A stretch of DNA of 64,000 bases from Bradyrhizobium algeriense (GCF_036924595.1 NZ_JAZHRV010000001.1:248001-312000), one strand, 5' to 3'; positions 1-8,194 are shown, counted from the first letter of the stretch. The notes: generated by a model not told the origin, from the letters alone. Numbers and translations are program-made.

Positions 1-284
1 TGCAGGCGGCTGCGCTCCTCCGCAGATTCTGCCGAGATGCCGGCGCTGGGAAAACGATCGGCGACATATTGCAGGATCGCGGCGTTCTCGGTCAGCACCG
101 TCCCATCGTCGGTGCGCAGCGTCGGCACCAGCCCGAGCGGGTTGACCGCGCGGAAATCCGAGCCGTCCTTCTGCACCACCTTGGTCTTGGGATCGACCTC
201 GAGATAGTTGGCCTCTGCGCCGGCTTCATACAGCGCAATCCGTGTCGCCAGTGAGCAGGCGAGCGGCGAAAAATACAGATCCAT
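1..284 (-). CDS. glutathione S-transferase, N-terminal part (cut by window edge)
   Basis: The reverse strand from 284 encodes a protein beginning MDLYFSPLACSLATRIALYE, the first strand and helix of a thioredoxin-fold GST. Further on are NPLGLVPTL (the cis-proline loop, about residue 50) and LTENAAILQYVADRF (the glutathione-binding Glu-Asn pair in place of the usual Glu-Ser). Only about 94 residues are in the window, so the C-terminal helical domain is missing. GGAGG lies 6-10 bases upstream of the ATG and fixes the start. It is divergent from a TetR gene about 110 bp away, which may control it. The substrate cannot be told. Confidence 0.85.
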   Translation of the reverse strand, partial: MDLYFSPLACSLATRIALYEAGAEANYLEVDPKTKVVQKDGSDFRAVNPLGLVPTLRTDDGTVLTENAAILQYVADRFPSAGISAESAEERSRL

Positions 285-393
285 GGTTTGCCTCCTTGGC
301 GGTTGATCAATCGGGCCGGCGCTCAGGGCGGGCAGGGATTGATTTTTATACTGTTCCGCATAATATAAGCGTGGTCAAGGAATTTATTGCGAA

Positions 394-1047
394 ATGGTAC
401 AAAAAAGTAAAAAGCCGCCCGTGACGAAGATCGACGATCCCGTGGCGCCCAGGCGCCGCGGCCGGCCGCGCGCCTACCAGCCGGACGTCGCGCTCGGCAA
501 GGCGCTCGATCTGTTCCGCAAGGATGGCTTCGCGGCGACCTCGCTGGACGATCTCTCTGCCGCCACCGGCATGAACCGGCCGAGCCTTTACGGCGCGTTC
601 GGCGACAAGCGCGAACTGTTCATCAAGAGCTACCGCCGCTATCGCGAGGACGCGCGCGCGGCCATGGGCGACGTCTTCCGCGACGAGCTGCCGGTCCGCC
701 GGCGGCTGGAGCGGATCTATGCGGTGGCGCTCGACATTTATCTTTCCGGGGAATCCGGTCCGCGCGGCTGCTTCACGGTGATGACCGCGGCCTCCGAGGC
801 GGTGCACGATCCCGATATTCGCGCCATGGTGCTGGAAGGCTTTACCGAACTCGACAAGGCCTTTGCGGCCTGTTTCCGGCTCGCCAAGGAGAAGGGCGAG
901 CTATCCAACAGCGCCGATCCGGTCGTGCTGGCGCAACTCGCCTCCGCCACCATTCACACTATCGCGATCCGCGCCCGCGCCAGGACGCCGCGCAAGGAGC
1001 TGGAGGCGATCGTGAACGGCGCGCTCGATGTGATGCTCGGGGCCTAG
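394..1047 (+). CDS. TetR/AcrR-family transcriptional regulator
   Basis: This 217-residue protein has a basic N-terminal arm (PRRRGRPRAY, residues 20-30) and a TetR helix-turn-helix at about 30-75, with FAATSLDDLSAATGMNRPSLYGAFGDKRELF as the recognisable core (split here: AATSLDDLSA, then MNRPSLYGAFGDK). The C-terminal ligand domain is diverged and gives no ligand clue. It is divergent from the GST gene at 1-284, with an AT-rich spacer (TTATA at 346-350 and TATAA at 364-368), so it may repress that gene and itself. AAGGA precedes the ATG. TetR family membership is clear; the target is inferred from position only. Confidence 0.9.
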   Translation: MVQKSKKPPVTKIDDPVAPRRRGRPRAYQPDVALGKALDLFRKDGFAATSLDDLSAATGMNRPSLYGAFGDKRELFIKSYRRYREDARAAMGDVFRDELPVRRRLERIYAVALDIYLSGESGPRGCFTVMTAASEAVHDPDIRAMVLEGFTELDKAFAACFRLAKEKGELSNSADPVVLAQLASATIHTIAIRARARTPRKELEAIVNGALDVMLGA

Positions 1048-1065
1048 TTCCGCTTGCTCCCCTTT

Positions 1066-1186
1066 CGTGTCCCGGCCTTGAGCCGAGGCCCAAGCCCCCC
1101 GCGATTTCACTTTAGCGAAGTGGCAGTCCCCTTCCAAAGCGATCATGTCCGGTTGGCTATAGGTCTCGGCTCAAGGCCGGGACACG
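1066..1186. repeat. long inverted repeat (hairpin element)
   Basis: A 25-base arm at 1066-1090 pairs with 1162-1186 with one mismatch; the core is CCGGCCTTGAGCCGAGGCC and its complement. The loop of about 70 bases is unrelated. It lies just downstream of the TetR gene and could act as a transcript 3' end, but has no T-run. This looks like one of the palindromic intergenic repeat families common in Bradyrhizobium. Confidence 0.75.
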
Positions 1187-1219
1187 ATCTTTTCGGGACG
1201 ATCTTTCTTTTCTGATCGC

Positions 1220-1246
1220 TGTCGGTTTCCGGTTTCCTCGCTCGTC
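1220..1246 (+). promoter_or_regulatory. candidate ECF sigma promoter, TGTCGG-N17-CGTC
   Basis: TGTCGG at 1220-1225 is followed after 17 bases by CGTC at 1243-1246 (in CGCTCGTC). It sits 34 bases upstream of the truncated VOC reading frame. The same pattern precedes the YCII-sigma operon and four other genes in this window. Assignment to an ECF sigma factor is inferred from this recurrence. Confidence 0.5.
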
Positions 1247-1279
1247 TTCATGACGTTGTCCTAAATCAGGAGCTTAGAC

Positions 1280-1387
1280 ATGGCCGACCCCGTCCAGATC
1301 GTCACCCCTCATCTCGTCGTCCGCGACGCGTCCTCCAGCGTTGTGTCCGGGCTGGGAAGCGCCAACCTTACGAATTCTTTTCGCTGA
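1280..1387 (+). pseudogene. 5' remnant of a VOC/glyoxalase-family gene
   Basis: An ATG with CAGGAG upstream opens a frame reading MADPVQIVTPHLVVRDAS, which is the typical first strand of a PhnB-like VOC protein (normally followed by an FYxxAFG motif). After about residue 18 similarity to the family stops, and the frame ends at 1387, inside the 3' end of the opposite LysR gene (1368-2321). No VOC continuation exists downstream in any frame. I read this as a gene cut at roughly 1330 when the LysR-enolase-TctC cassette arrived or when intervening DNA was lost. The remnant keeps its promoter-like TGTCGG-N17-CGTC element. Confidence 0.55.
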
Positions 1388-2321
1388 CGGCCCGGGATAT
1401 CGTGACGCTTTCGGCGGTATCGGCGCAACTATCCTGGGTTTTTATGACGTCACTCAGAGTGTCGATAAAATCGCGGGTCAACCGAGACTGCAGCAGGTGG
1501 CGCGGTCGGACGAGCCTGCCCATTACCTTGACGGAAGGATGGAACGGCCGCATGACCAGATCTGCTGCCGGCATCCCCATCGTTCCGAGCCCGTCCAATA
1601 ACGCCAGACCTGCACCGGCTCGCACCAGCGCGCATGCGACTGTGGACTGTGATACCTCGATTGCAGTCTTCAACGGGACGTCTGCATCTGCAAAAACGCG
1701 TACGGCGAGGATTCCCAAAGGGAGCTGCCTGCTCAGACATATCAACCTTTCATGCTCGAGATCAGCGGGCACGACATGAAGCGTTGACGCCAACGGATGC
1801 GTGCGCGGCATGACGCATCCGAAGTCGGTGGCCCAGAGATCGCTCACAGACACGCCCGGCGCCGCGATGGAATCGATGACGAACCCCAGATCTGCCTGGT
1901 GATTGGCGACGTGCGTGGCGACTTGCAGCGCGCTCATCGACTGAAGCGTGACAACGACATCAGGCCGCGATTTGCAGAATGTTGCGACGGCCTTCGGAAG
2001 CAACGCATTTGCGAAGGCCGAAATCGCCGCGATATTGAGCCCGCCCGCGCGCCCCGCTCCGAGGTCGGCAGCGCGCTTCTGGACGACATCGAGGGCAGCG
2101 AACGCCCTGACTGTTTCCGAAAACAACGACTGGGCCTCCGGCGTTGCCAGCAATCGCTTCCTCCGGCGCAAAAATAGCGAGAATCCGAGCCGTCGTTCCG
2201 CCTGCTGGAGGGTCCGGCTGACGGCCGGTTGGGAAATATGAAGTGCCTCGGCGGCCGCGGTAACGGTGCCCAGCTCCATAACGCGGCGAAAGACCTCCAA
2301 CTCCCGAACGCTCAACATCAT
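1368..2321 (-). CDS. LysR-family transcriptional regulator
   Basis: The protein starts MMLSVRELEVFRRVMELGTV and carries a LysR winged helix at residues 5-63 (AAAEALHISQPAVSRTLQQA is the recognition region), then a periplasmic-binding-type effector domain from about 90 (GGLNIAAISAFANALLPKAV). The frame is open further upstream, but the ATG pair at 2316-2321 gives the normal LysR N-terminus. It is divergent from the enolase-superfamily gene at 2460, with a 138-bp spacer, so it probably activates the catabolic cassette in response to its substrate. Its last 20 bases overlap the VOC remnant on the other strand. Confidence 0.9.
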   Translation of the reverse strand: MMLSVRELEVFRRVMELGTVTAAAEALHISQPAVSRTLQQAERRLGFSLFLRRRKRLLATPEAQSLFSETVRAFAALDVVQKRAADLGAGRAGGLNIAAISAFANALLPKAVATFCKSRPDVVVTLQSMSALQVATHVANHQADLGFVIDSIAAPGVSVSDLWATDFGCVMPRTHPLASTLHVVPADLEHERLICLSRQLPLGILAVRVFADADVPLKTAIEVSQSTVACALVRAGAGLALLDGLGTMGMPAADLVMRPFHPSVKVMGRLVRPRHLLQSRLTRDFIDTLSDVIKTQDSCADTAESVTISRAVSEKNS

Positions 2322-2459
2322 AACCCCAAGACATGATTGGTGCAGCTTTTGGTATTTTGAACACATGCATCTTGCGACGACAATCGCTTCGGACGGCCAA
2401 CCAGGCCGTATTTGCCGGCCTCGTCGAAGGGCAAGCCGGATCGTCGAAGGTTCCATTCC

Positions 2460-3557
2460 ATGAGCGCACCAACGATCGCGGCAATCACGGCATTCGCGCT
2501 GCGAATTCCATTTGACCATTGGGGGCCGTCACCGGCCTTCGCAGGCCAGCCACGCACCACGCTCGATACCGTTCTGGTACGGGTCACGACCGATCGTGGC
2601 ACGGTGGGCTGGGGCGAAGCCTATGGCGGCTTTTGGTCGGCGGTCGTTCCGGCGATCGACCAATGGGTCGCTCCACTGGCGATTGGCCAGAAAGTCGACG
2701 ATGTGGAGTTGCCGGCGCGGATTGAGCGAACTCTGCATAATCTGGGTCGCGCGGGCGCCACCATTCACGCCATCAGCGGTCTCGACATCGCTCTATGGGA
2801 CATCCGAGGCAAACTTGCCGGAGTGCCGGTTGCGACTTTGCTTGGCGGTCGCAGGCGCGATCGCATTGGGGTTTATGCGTCCCTGCTGCAGTACAATGGC
2901 GACCTGGATCGGGTTCGGCGCATCGTCGACCGCGCGCTCGGTGACGGTTTTCAACAGATCAAATTGCACGAGCGCACGGCCGAAGCGGTCGCAGCGGCCC
3001 GCGACGTCGCGGGGCCGAACGTGCCGTTGATGGTCGATACCAATTGTGCGTGGTTGCCCGCGGATGCAGCCGATGCTGTTACCGAAATGGCGCCTTCCGA
3101 TCTTCTGTGGATCGAAGAACCGATCTGGCCGCCGGAAGATTTCGCATCGCTAGCCGCGCTGAGGCATACGACTGGCGTTGCGACCGCCATCGGAGAGAAC
3201 GCCGGCAATGCTCTCGATTTCAAAAAAATGCTCGCAGATGATTGCGTCGACTATGTTCAACCCAGCGTGATCAAGATCGGCGGCCTTACACCGCTCTGGC
3301 GGATCTGCACCGAGTCGGAAGCGGCCGGAGCAACTTGCGTCCCCCACTCGCCATTCTTCGGCCCGGGCTATCTCGCGACGATCCAGGTGCTGGCAGCCAA
3401 GGAGCAAGCGAGCGCCCTGGAACGATTTTATTGCGATCTTGCCTTCGATCCCTGCGGCAGCTTCGCGCCGATTGCGGACGGTTTTATCGATATTCCCGAT
3501 GGGCCGGGTCTCGGCGGCGATCCGGATATGGACCTCATCGATCAATATCGCGCCTGA
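2460..3557 (+). CDS. mandelate racemase/muconate lactonizing enzyme family (enolase superfamily)
   Basis: The 365-residue protein has the capping domain at 1-125 and a TIM barrel. Metal ligands are Asp193 (VDTN), Glu219 or Glu220 (IEEP) and Glu246 (GENAG); likely acid/base residues are Lys168 (QIKLHE, a KxH rather than KxK) and His296 (PHSPFFGPG). This is the pattern of sugar-acid dehydratases or racemases, which abstract a proton alpha to a carboxylate. The start at 2460 (MSAPTIAAITAFALR) is chosen over an earlier in-frame ATG because family homology begins there. It is divergent from LysR and followed 29 bp later by a Bug-type solute-binding protein. Exact substrate unknown. Confidence 0.88.
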   Translation: MSAPTIAAITAFALRIPFDHWGPSPAFAGQPRTTLDTVLVRVTTDRGTVGWGEAYGGFWSAVVPAIDQWVAPLAIGQKVDDVELPARIERTLHNLGRAGATIHAISGLDIALWDIRGKLAGVPVATLLGGRRRDRIGVYASLLQYNGDLDRVRRIVDRALGDGFQQIKLHERTAEAVAAARDVAGPNVPLMVDTNCAWLPADAADAVTEMAPSDLLWIEEPIWPPEDFASLAALRHTTGVATAIGENAGNALDFKKMLADDCVDYVQPSVIKIGGLTPLWRICTESEAAGATCVPHSPFFGPGYLATIQVLAAKEQASALERFYCDLAFDPCGSFAPIADGFIDIPDGPGLGGDPDMDLIDQYRA

Positions 3558-3586
3558 CGACTGACCAGAAACCAGGACACGAAATC

Positions 3587-4570
3587 ATGATCCGTATAGA
3601 TCGACGCTCTCTTTTGACCGGCTTGACATCCGTCGCGGCGACATCGCTCGCTGGACGACGCGCACAGGCGCAACAATATCCGCAGCGTCCCATCCGTGTC
3701 GTCGTCCCTTACGCCGCCGGCGGCGCATCGGACATCGTCGCACGCCTCGTCGCCGGTGCGATGGGCGAGAAGCTCGGCCAATCGCTCTTTATCGACAACC
3801 GGGGAGGCGGTGCGAGCATCATCGGTACCCAGGCGATTGCGACTGCCGCGCCCGACGGCTACACGATCGGCGTCGTCGACAGCGCATTCACGATCAATCC
3901 CAGCCTATTCGGGAACAAACTGCCGTACGATACGAAAAAGAATTTCACGCCGGTATCCCTGCTGGCCCGCACCTCTTTGCTGCTGGTGGTTTCGGAATCT
4001 CTTCCAGTCAGCAACGTAAAGGAGCTGATCGCACTCGCCAAGTCGAAGCCCGGCACGCTGAGCATGGCGACCGCCGGCCTCGGCACGGCTGTTCATCTCG
4101 GCTGTGAACAATTCCGGCAGGAAACCGGCATCGACGTTGTCCCGGTGCCTTATCGCGGCGGAGGCCCATCCATTATTGATCTGCTCGGCGGGAAGGTTGA
4201 TTTCACTTTCAGTACGATCCCCGCCGTTCTCGAGCATGTTCGCGACGGCAAGTTGCGGGCGTTGGGAAGCACGACGGGACGGATCCCGCAACTGCCCGAC
4301 GTGCCCAGCATGGCAGAGGCCGGTCTGCCGAAGATAGACGCAGCGCCCGACTTTGGAATCGTTGCACCTGCCAGTTTGCCGGAAGCCATCGTCACTCGAC
4401 TCGGCATGGTGGCACAGGCCGCACTAAAATCCGGCGACCTGCGCCGGCGTCTCGACGAGATCGGCTACGAACCAATCGGTTCCACACCGCAGCAATACAT
4501 GGCCCATATCGATACTTCGATTGAGAAATGGCGCCACGTCGTCACTGCTGGCAACATCAAACCTGAATGA
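3587..4570 (+). CDS. Bug/TctC-family tripartite tricarboxylate solute-binding protein
   Basis: The 327-residue protein has a twin-arginine-like signal (RIDRRSLLTGLTS, then RRAQAQ cleavage region near residue 28) and the hallmark TctC start YPQRPIRVVVPYAAGGASDI. Later motifs PVPYRGGGPSIIDLLGGKVD and LPDVPSMAEAGLP are typical of Bug proteins that bind carboxylates in the periplasm. No TctA or TctB membrane component lies nearby, which is usual for orphan Bug genes. Its place behind the enolase-superfamily gene suggests it captures the same organic acid. The frame is open upstream, but the ATG at 3587 gives the signal peptide. Confidence 0.92.
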   Translation: MIRIDRRSLLTGLTSVAATSLAGRRAQAQQYPQRPIRVVVPYAAGGASDIVARLVAGAMGEKLGQSLFIDNRGGGASIIGTQAIATAAPDGYTIGVVDSAFTINPSLFGNKLPYDTKKNFTPVSLLARTSLLLVVSESLPVSNVKELIALAKSKPGTLSMATAGLGTAVHLGCEQFRQETGIDVVPVPYRGGGPSIIDLLGGKVDFTFSTIPAVLEHVRDGKLRALGSTTGRIPQLPDVPSMAEAGLPKIDAAPDFGIVAPASLPEAIVTRLGMVAQAALKSGDLRRRLDEIGYEPIGSTPQQYMAHIDTSIEKWRHVVTAGNIKPE

Positions 4571-4617
4571 GGCTGGGCTCCAGCCGCCATGCAGCACCGG
4601 CAGAGACGACCAAATCA

Positions 4618-5589
4618 TCAATACCCCCGGTTGCGATCCACCACATTCTCCAGCGCGTCGCCCGCCTCGAAGCGCGCGATCTGCTGCGCGACGTATTTGG
4701 ATATCTCGTCGGCATCGGTATCCGCGGCGTTGTGCGGGGTCAGCACCACTTTTGGGTGGGTCCAGAACGGGCTGTCCACGGGCAGCGGCTCGGTGGCGTA
4801 GACGTCGAGCGAGGCGCCACCGAGCGTGCCGTCATCGAGGCATTGCAGGATGTCGGCCTCGTTCTGCAAGCCCCCGCGGCCGGCATTGATCAGCACCGGC
4901 GCGCCGAGCGGGCTCGTGCGGTTCAGCTTTTCAAACAGCGCGCGGTTGAGAATGTGCCGCGTCTCCGGCGTCAGCGGCAGCAGGCAGACCAGGATGTCGG
5001 TCTGTCGCAGGAACGCGTCGAACTGCGCTTCGCCGTGAAAGCAATCGATGCCGTTGATGGCCCTGGGACTGCGGCTCCAGCCGGAAACGCGAAAACCGAG
5101 ACGCTTGAGCGCATCGGCCGCATCAGCCCCGAGCATGCCCAGCCCCATGACGCCGACCGAGATCGCGCTCGCCGCCCATTGCAATTTCGGCGCCCAGCGC
5201 TTGGCGCGCTGCGACTCCCGCAAGTAAAGCTCCTGCCGGTGGTGCATCAGCACGTGCAGCACGACATATTCCGTCATCCGCGCGGTGAGATCGGTGACGG
5301 CCACGCGCACCAGCGTTACGTCGGGCAATGAGCGGTCCGCCATCAGCGCATCGACACCGGCGCCCAGGTTGAAGATGACACGCAGATTGGGGAAGGCGGC
5401 AAGCTCGCCCGGACGCGGCTTCCACACCGCGGCGTAATGCACCTCGGCCGGATCGAACGAGGTATCGGGCACCAGCAGCACGCGGCGGTCCGGGCAGACG
5501 TCGTCGAACCGGCTTTTCCAGCGTCGCGGCGACCAGTTTTCAGTCCCGCCATGCACCAGGATAGCGAGCGCACCTTTGTTCACTGTCAT
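4618..5589 (-). CDS. D-2-hydroxyacid dehydrogenase, GhrA-like (glyoxylate/hydroxypyruvate reductase)
   Basis: This 323-residue protein has a Rossmann domain with GVMGLGMLGADAAD (about residue 140), the NAGRGG motif (about 232) with the substrate Arg, and the C-terminal catalytic His in LTPHNAADTD (about 285). The short length and the substrate domain resemble GhrA, which reduces glyoxylate and hydroxypyruvate with NADPH. The gene converges on the TctC gene, ending 47 bp away. It may finish the pathway served by the enolase-type enzyme, but this is only inferred from proximity. The ATG at 5589 gives the usual N-terminus; upstream in-frame sequence is GC-shadow. Confidence 0.88.
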   Translation of the reverse strand: MTVNKGALAILVHGGTENWSPRRWKSRFDDVCPDRRVLLVPDTSFDPAEVHYAAVWKPRPGELAAFPNLRVIFNLGAGVDALMADRSLPDVTLVRVAVTDLTARMTEYVVLHVLMHHRQELYLRESQRAKRWAPKLQWAASAISVGVMGLGMLGADAADALKRLGFRVSGWSRSPRAINGIDCFHGEAQFDAFLRQTDILVCLLPLTPETRHILNRALFEKLNRTSPLGAPVLINAGRGGLQNEADILQCLDDGTLGGASLDVYATEPLPVDSPFWTHPKVVLTPHNAADTDADEISKYVAQQIARFEAGDALENVVDRNRGY

Positions 5590-5691
5590 TCTCTCAGTTG
5601 TCCCTTTCGCATCGTCACCGGCGTGACTTCCATCACTTAATCGATCGAACCGCTTCTCTAGCCTCCTTTCATCCAACAAGGGAGACTTCAA

Positions 5692-5991
5692 GTGCGCAAA
5701 CTGGTCCTCATCGCTGCTTTCGCTCTCGCTTCCGTCTCGGCGCAGGCCGCTGAACGCATCGATCGGGTGCCAGCTGGCGACGATGCGCCGGCGGTATCTG
5801 CGACGCCCGTTGCCGCGCCGCCCGCCGCGCCATCTGCCACCGTTGACGCCGCGAAGCCGCAAGCCTCCAGGAAGCTGGCCTCCAGGAAGCAAGCCTTCAG
5901 GAAGCAGACCTCCCGCTCCGGGACGACCCGGCGCCAGACCGACGAGCAAAAGGCGCGCCAAATCGCCGCGCAGTATGGCATCTCCTGGTGA
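5692..5991 (+). CDS. small secreted Ala/Lys-rich protein with 5-residue repeats
   Basis: A GTG start with AAGGGAGA upstream opens a 99-residue protein with a signal peptide (MRKLVLIAAFALASVSAQAA). A Pro/Ala-rich stretch follows, then three tandem pentads (ASRKL, ASRKQ, AFRKQ; DNA 5863-5907, a 15-bp unit) and a basic tail ending QYGISW. I know no function. The mature protein would be small, basic and periplasmic. The repeats keep frame, so copy number could vary without breaking the gene. Confidence 0.6.
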   Translation: MRKLVLIAAFALASVSAQAAERIDRVPAGDDAPAVSATPVAAPPAAPSATVDAAKPQASRKLASRKQAFRKQTSRSGTTRRQTDEQKARQIAAQYGISW

Positions 5992-6203
5992 TTCAGGCGG
6001 TCATCATCGCGGTGGTGGTGCTTTCGCTGGCGCTTTGCTGGCGAAACTGTCTCCGCGACGCTGGCACGACGAGGCGCGAGGCCCGCAGGACCAGGATGAA
6101 GATCATCCTTCTGGTCCTCGCCGTATGCGGCCTTTGTTCCAAGGCGGTCGTCCACACCTACCGGCACTTCAATCCGCCACCGCCGCCGATCATCGGTCCC
6201 TGA
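5988..6203 (+). CDS. small membrane protein, hypothetical
   Basis: A GTG overlapping the previous stop (GTGA) opens a 71-residue frame with a hydrophobic helix at 3-17 (AVIIAVVVLSLALCW), a basic linker, a second helix at about 38-54 (KIILLVLAVCGLCSKAVV) and a Pro-rich end (NPPPPPIIGP). An alternative start is the ATG at 6096, which would leave one helix. Coupling to the preceding secreted protein supports reality, but the family is not recognised. Confidence 0.4.
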   Translation: MIQAVIIAVVVLSLALCWRNCLRDAGTTRREARRTRMKIILLVLAVCGLCSKAVVHTYRHFNPPPPPIIGP

Positions 6204-6241
6204 CCGGCGGCGGAACATTTTCAAAATTTCTTCGACGCCTC

Positions 6242-6268
6242 TGTCGGCTAAAGGCATAATCGTTCGTC
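6242..6268 (+). promoter_or_regulatory. candidate ECF42 autoregulated promoter
   Basis: TGTCGG at 6242-6247 and CGTC at 6265-6268 (CGTTCGTC) are 17 bases apart, 27 bases upstream of the YCII start. It lies directly in front of the YCII-sigma operon, where an autoregulated ECF promoter is expected. Confidence 0.6.
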
Positions 6269-6295
6269 ATCAAGACAACGGAGATGCTTGGTCCC

Positions 6296-6664
6296 ATGCT
6301 TTACGCCATCCTTTGCTATCACGACGAGGACACCGTCGGTTCCTGGACCAAGGAACAGGACGCCGCGGTCATGAAGAAGCTTGCCGTCGTGCAGGACAAA
6401 CTGACCAAACAGGGCCGGCTCGGCCCGGTGGCGCGGCTGCTGCCGACCACATCGGCGGCCACGCTGCGCAAGGACGATCCGCCGCTGGTGCTGGACGGCC
6501 CCTATGCCGAAACCAAGGAACAGTTGCTCGGCTTCTATCTCGTCGACTGCAAGAACCTCGATGAGGCGCTCGATGTCGCCCGCGACCTCGGCGCGGCCAA
6601 TCCCGGCGGCGCTTACGAGATCCGCCCCGTCGGCCAGTTTGTGCCGGGGAGCGTGCAGCCATGA
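6296..6664 (+). CDS. YCII/DGPF-domain protein
   Basis: A roughly 122-residue single-domain protein. It begins MLYAILCYHDEDTVGSW and contains VLDGPYAETKEQLLGFYLVD, the DGPF-type motif of the YCII-related family, with the usual His and Asp residues of the possible active site. DGPF proteins are the standard partner of ECF42 sigma factors; their biochemical role is not known. An ATG at 6284 is also in frame, but family members start at 6296. The stop overlaps the sigma-factor start (ATGA), so the two are translationally coupled. Confidence 0.88.
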   Translation: MLYAILCYHDEDTVGSWTKEQDAAVMKKLAVVQDKLTKQGRLGPVARLLPTTSAATLRKDDPPLVLDGPYAETKEQLLGFYLVDCKNLDEALDVARDLGAANPGGAYEIRPVGQFVPGSVQP

Positions 6665-7932
6665 CCGACGCCGCCTGGATCGATGCCGCGCTGACCTCGG
6701 CTCGCCCCCAGGCGGTCGGCGCGTTGCTGCGCTATTTCCGCAATCTCGACACCGCCGAGGAGGCGTTTCAGAACGCCTGCCTCCGTGCGCTGAAGAGCTG
6801 GCCGCAGAACGGTCCGCCGCGCGATCCCGCGGCGTGGCTGATCATGGTCGGGCGCAATGTCGCGATCGACGATATCAGGCGGAGCAAGAAGCAGGAGGCC
6901 TTGCCCGAGGACGAGGCGATTTCCGATCTCGATGACGCCGAGGAACAGCTTGCCGAGCGTCTCGACGGGTCGCACTACCGCGACGACATCCTGCGGCTGT
7001 TGTTCATCTGCTGCCATCCGGATCTGCCGGCGACCCAGCAGATCGCGCTCGCGCTGCGCATCGTCTCAGGGCTGACGGTCAAGCAGATCGCGCGCGCCTT
7101 CCTGGTCTCGGAAGCCGCGATGGAGCAGCGCATCACGCGGGCCAAGGCGCGCGTCGCCGACGCCGACGTGCCGTTCGAAACGCCGGGCGCGGTGGAACGC
7201 TCTGAACGCCTCACCTCCGTCGCCGCCATGATCTACCTGATCTTCAACGAGGGCTATTCGGCCTCGGGCGATACCGCCGAGATCCGCGCGCCGTTGTGCG
7301 AGGAGGCGATTCGTCTGGCCCGGCTGTTGCTGCGGCTGTTCCAGAGCGAGCCCGAGATCATGGGGCTGACCGCGCTGCTGCTGATACAGCACGCGCGCGC
7401 TGCGGCCCGCTTCGATGCGGATGGCGCGGTGATCCTGCTCGACGATCAGGACCGTTCAAAGTGGAATAAGTCTCTCATCGCCGAGGGGCTGGCGCTGATC
7501 GACAAGGCGATGCGCCATCGCCGCAGCGGGCCTTATCAAGTGCAGGCCGCGATCGCGGCGCTGCATGCCCGCGCCGAAAAGCCCGAAGATACCGACTGGA
7601 CCCAGATCGACCTGCTCTATGGCGCGCTCGAAATCATGCAGCCGTCGCCGGTGGTGACGCTGAACCGCGCGGTCGCCGTATCCAAGGTGAAGGGACCGCA
7701 GGCCGGGCTCGACATGATCGAGCCGTTGGCGCCGCGGCTGTCGAACTATTTTCATTTCTTCGGCGTGCGCGGCGCCTTCCTGATGCAGCTCGGCCGCAAC
7801 GACGAAGCCCGCACGGCCTTCGACCGCGCCATTGCGCTCGCAAACACCTCGGCCGAAGCCGCCCACATCCGCATGCATCTCGACCGCCTCCAGCGCGACA
7901 GCCAGCCCCGCGGCAAAAAAGCGGGGAAGTAG
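6661..7932 (+). CDS. ECF42-type RNA polymerase sigma factor with C-terminal TPR extension
   Basis: At 423 residues this is far longer than a normal ECF sigma factor. Sigma region 2 lies at about 10-75 (ALLRYFRNLDTAEEAFQNAC), region 4 at about 120-165 (LTVKQIARAFLVSEAAMEQR, helix-turn-helix), then the conserved IYLIFNEGYSASGD hinge and an alpha-helical, TPR-like C-terminal half to residue 423. This is the architecture I know for ECF42 sigma factors. These lack an anti-sigma factor and use the C-terminal extension for control. It is coupled to the YCII gene upstream and followed by a hairpin repeat. The TGTCGG-N17-CGTC elements in this window are its likely targets. Confidence 0.9.
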   Translation: MTDAAWIDAALTSARPQAVGALLRYFRNLDTAEEAFQNACLRALKSWPQNGPPRDPAAWLIMVGRNVAIDDIRRSKKQEALPEDEAISDLDDAEEQLAERLDGSHYRDDILRLLFICCHPDLPATQQIALALRIVSGLTVKQIARAFLVSEAAMEQRITRAKARVADADVPFETPGAVERSERLTSVAAMIYLIFNEGYSASGDTAEIRAPLCEEAIRLARLLLRLFQSEPEIMGLTALLLIQHARAAARFDADGAVILLDDQDRSKWNKSLIAEGLALIDKAMRHRRSGPYQVQAAIAALHARAEKPEDTDWTQIDLLYGALEIMQPSPVVTLNRAVAVSKVKGPQAGLDMIEPLAPRLSNYFHFFGVRGAFLMQLGRNDEARTAFDRAIALANTSAEAAHIRMHLDRLQRDSQPRGKKAGK

Positions 7933-7951
7933 CTTCTCCCTTCTCCCCTTG

Positions 7952-8087
7952 CTTCCTTCTCCCCTTGTGGGAGAAGGTGGCGCGAAGCGCCGGATGAGGG
8001 GTTCTCCCCGCGGATGCAAACCCCTCATCCGTCTCGAATGAGCTGACGCTCATTCGATCCACCTTCTCCCACAAGGGGAGAAGGGAA
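7952..8087. repeat. large palindromic repeat with nested hairpin
   Basis: CTTCTCCCCTTGTGGGAGAA near 7957-7976 pairs with the complement at about 8063-8083, and CGGATGAGGGG (7991-8001) pairs with CCCCTCATCCG (8021-8031). A third small hairpin, CGAATGAGC-N4-GCTCATTCG, sits at 8035-8056 in the right half. It fills the gap between the sigma-factor gene and the next promoter. The same composite layout occurs in other intergenic repeats here. Confidence 0.8.
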
Positions 8088-8122
8088 GAAGGCCGAACGC
8101 CACAAAAAAAATTCACTCCCTC

Positions 8123-8150
8123 TGTCGGCTTCCGCCTCCCGTCGTTCGTC
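8123..8150 (+). promoter_or_regulatory. candidate ECF sigma promoter, TGTCGG-N18-CGTC
   Basis: TGTCGG at 8123-8128 and CGTC at 8147-8150 (CGTTCGTC) lie 44 bases upstream of the DoxX-like gene. The spacer is 18 rather than 17. Confidence 0.5.
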
Positions 8151-8194
8151 TTGAATTCGAGCAGCCATTCAAGACGACACGACAGGAGCAAGCC

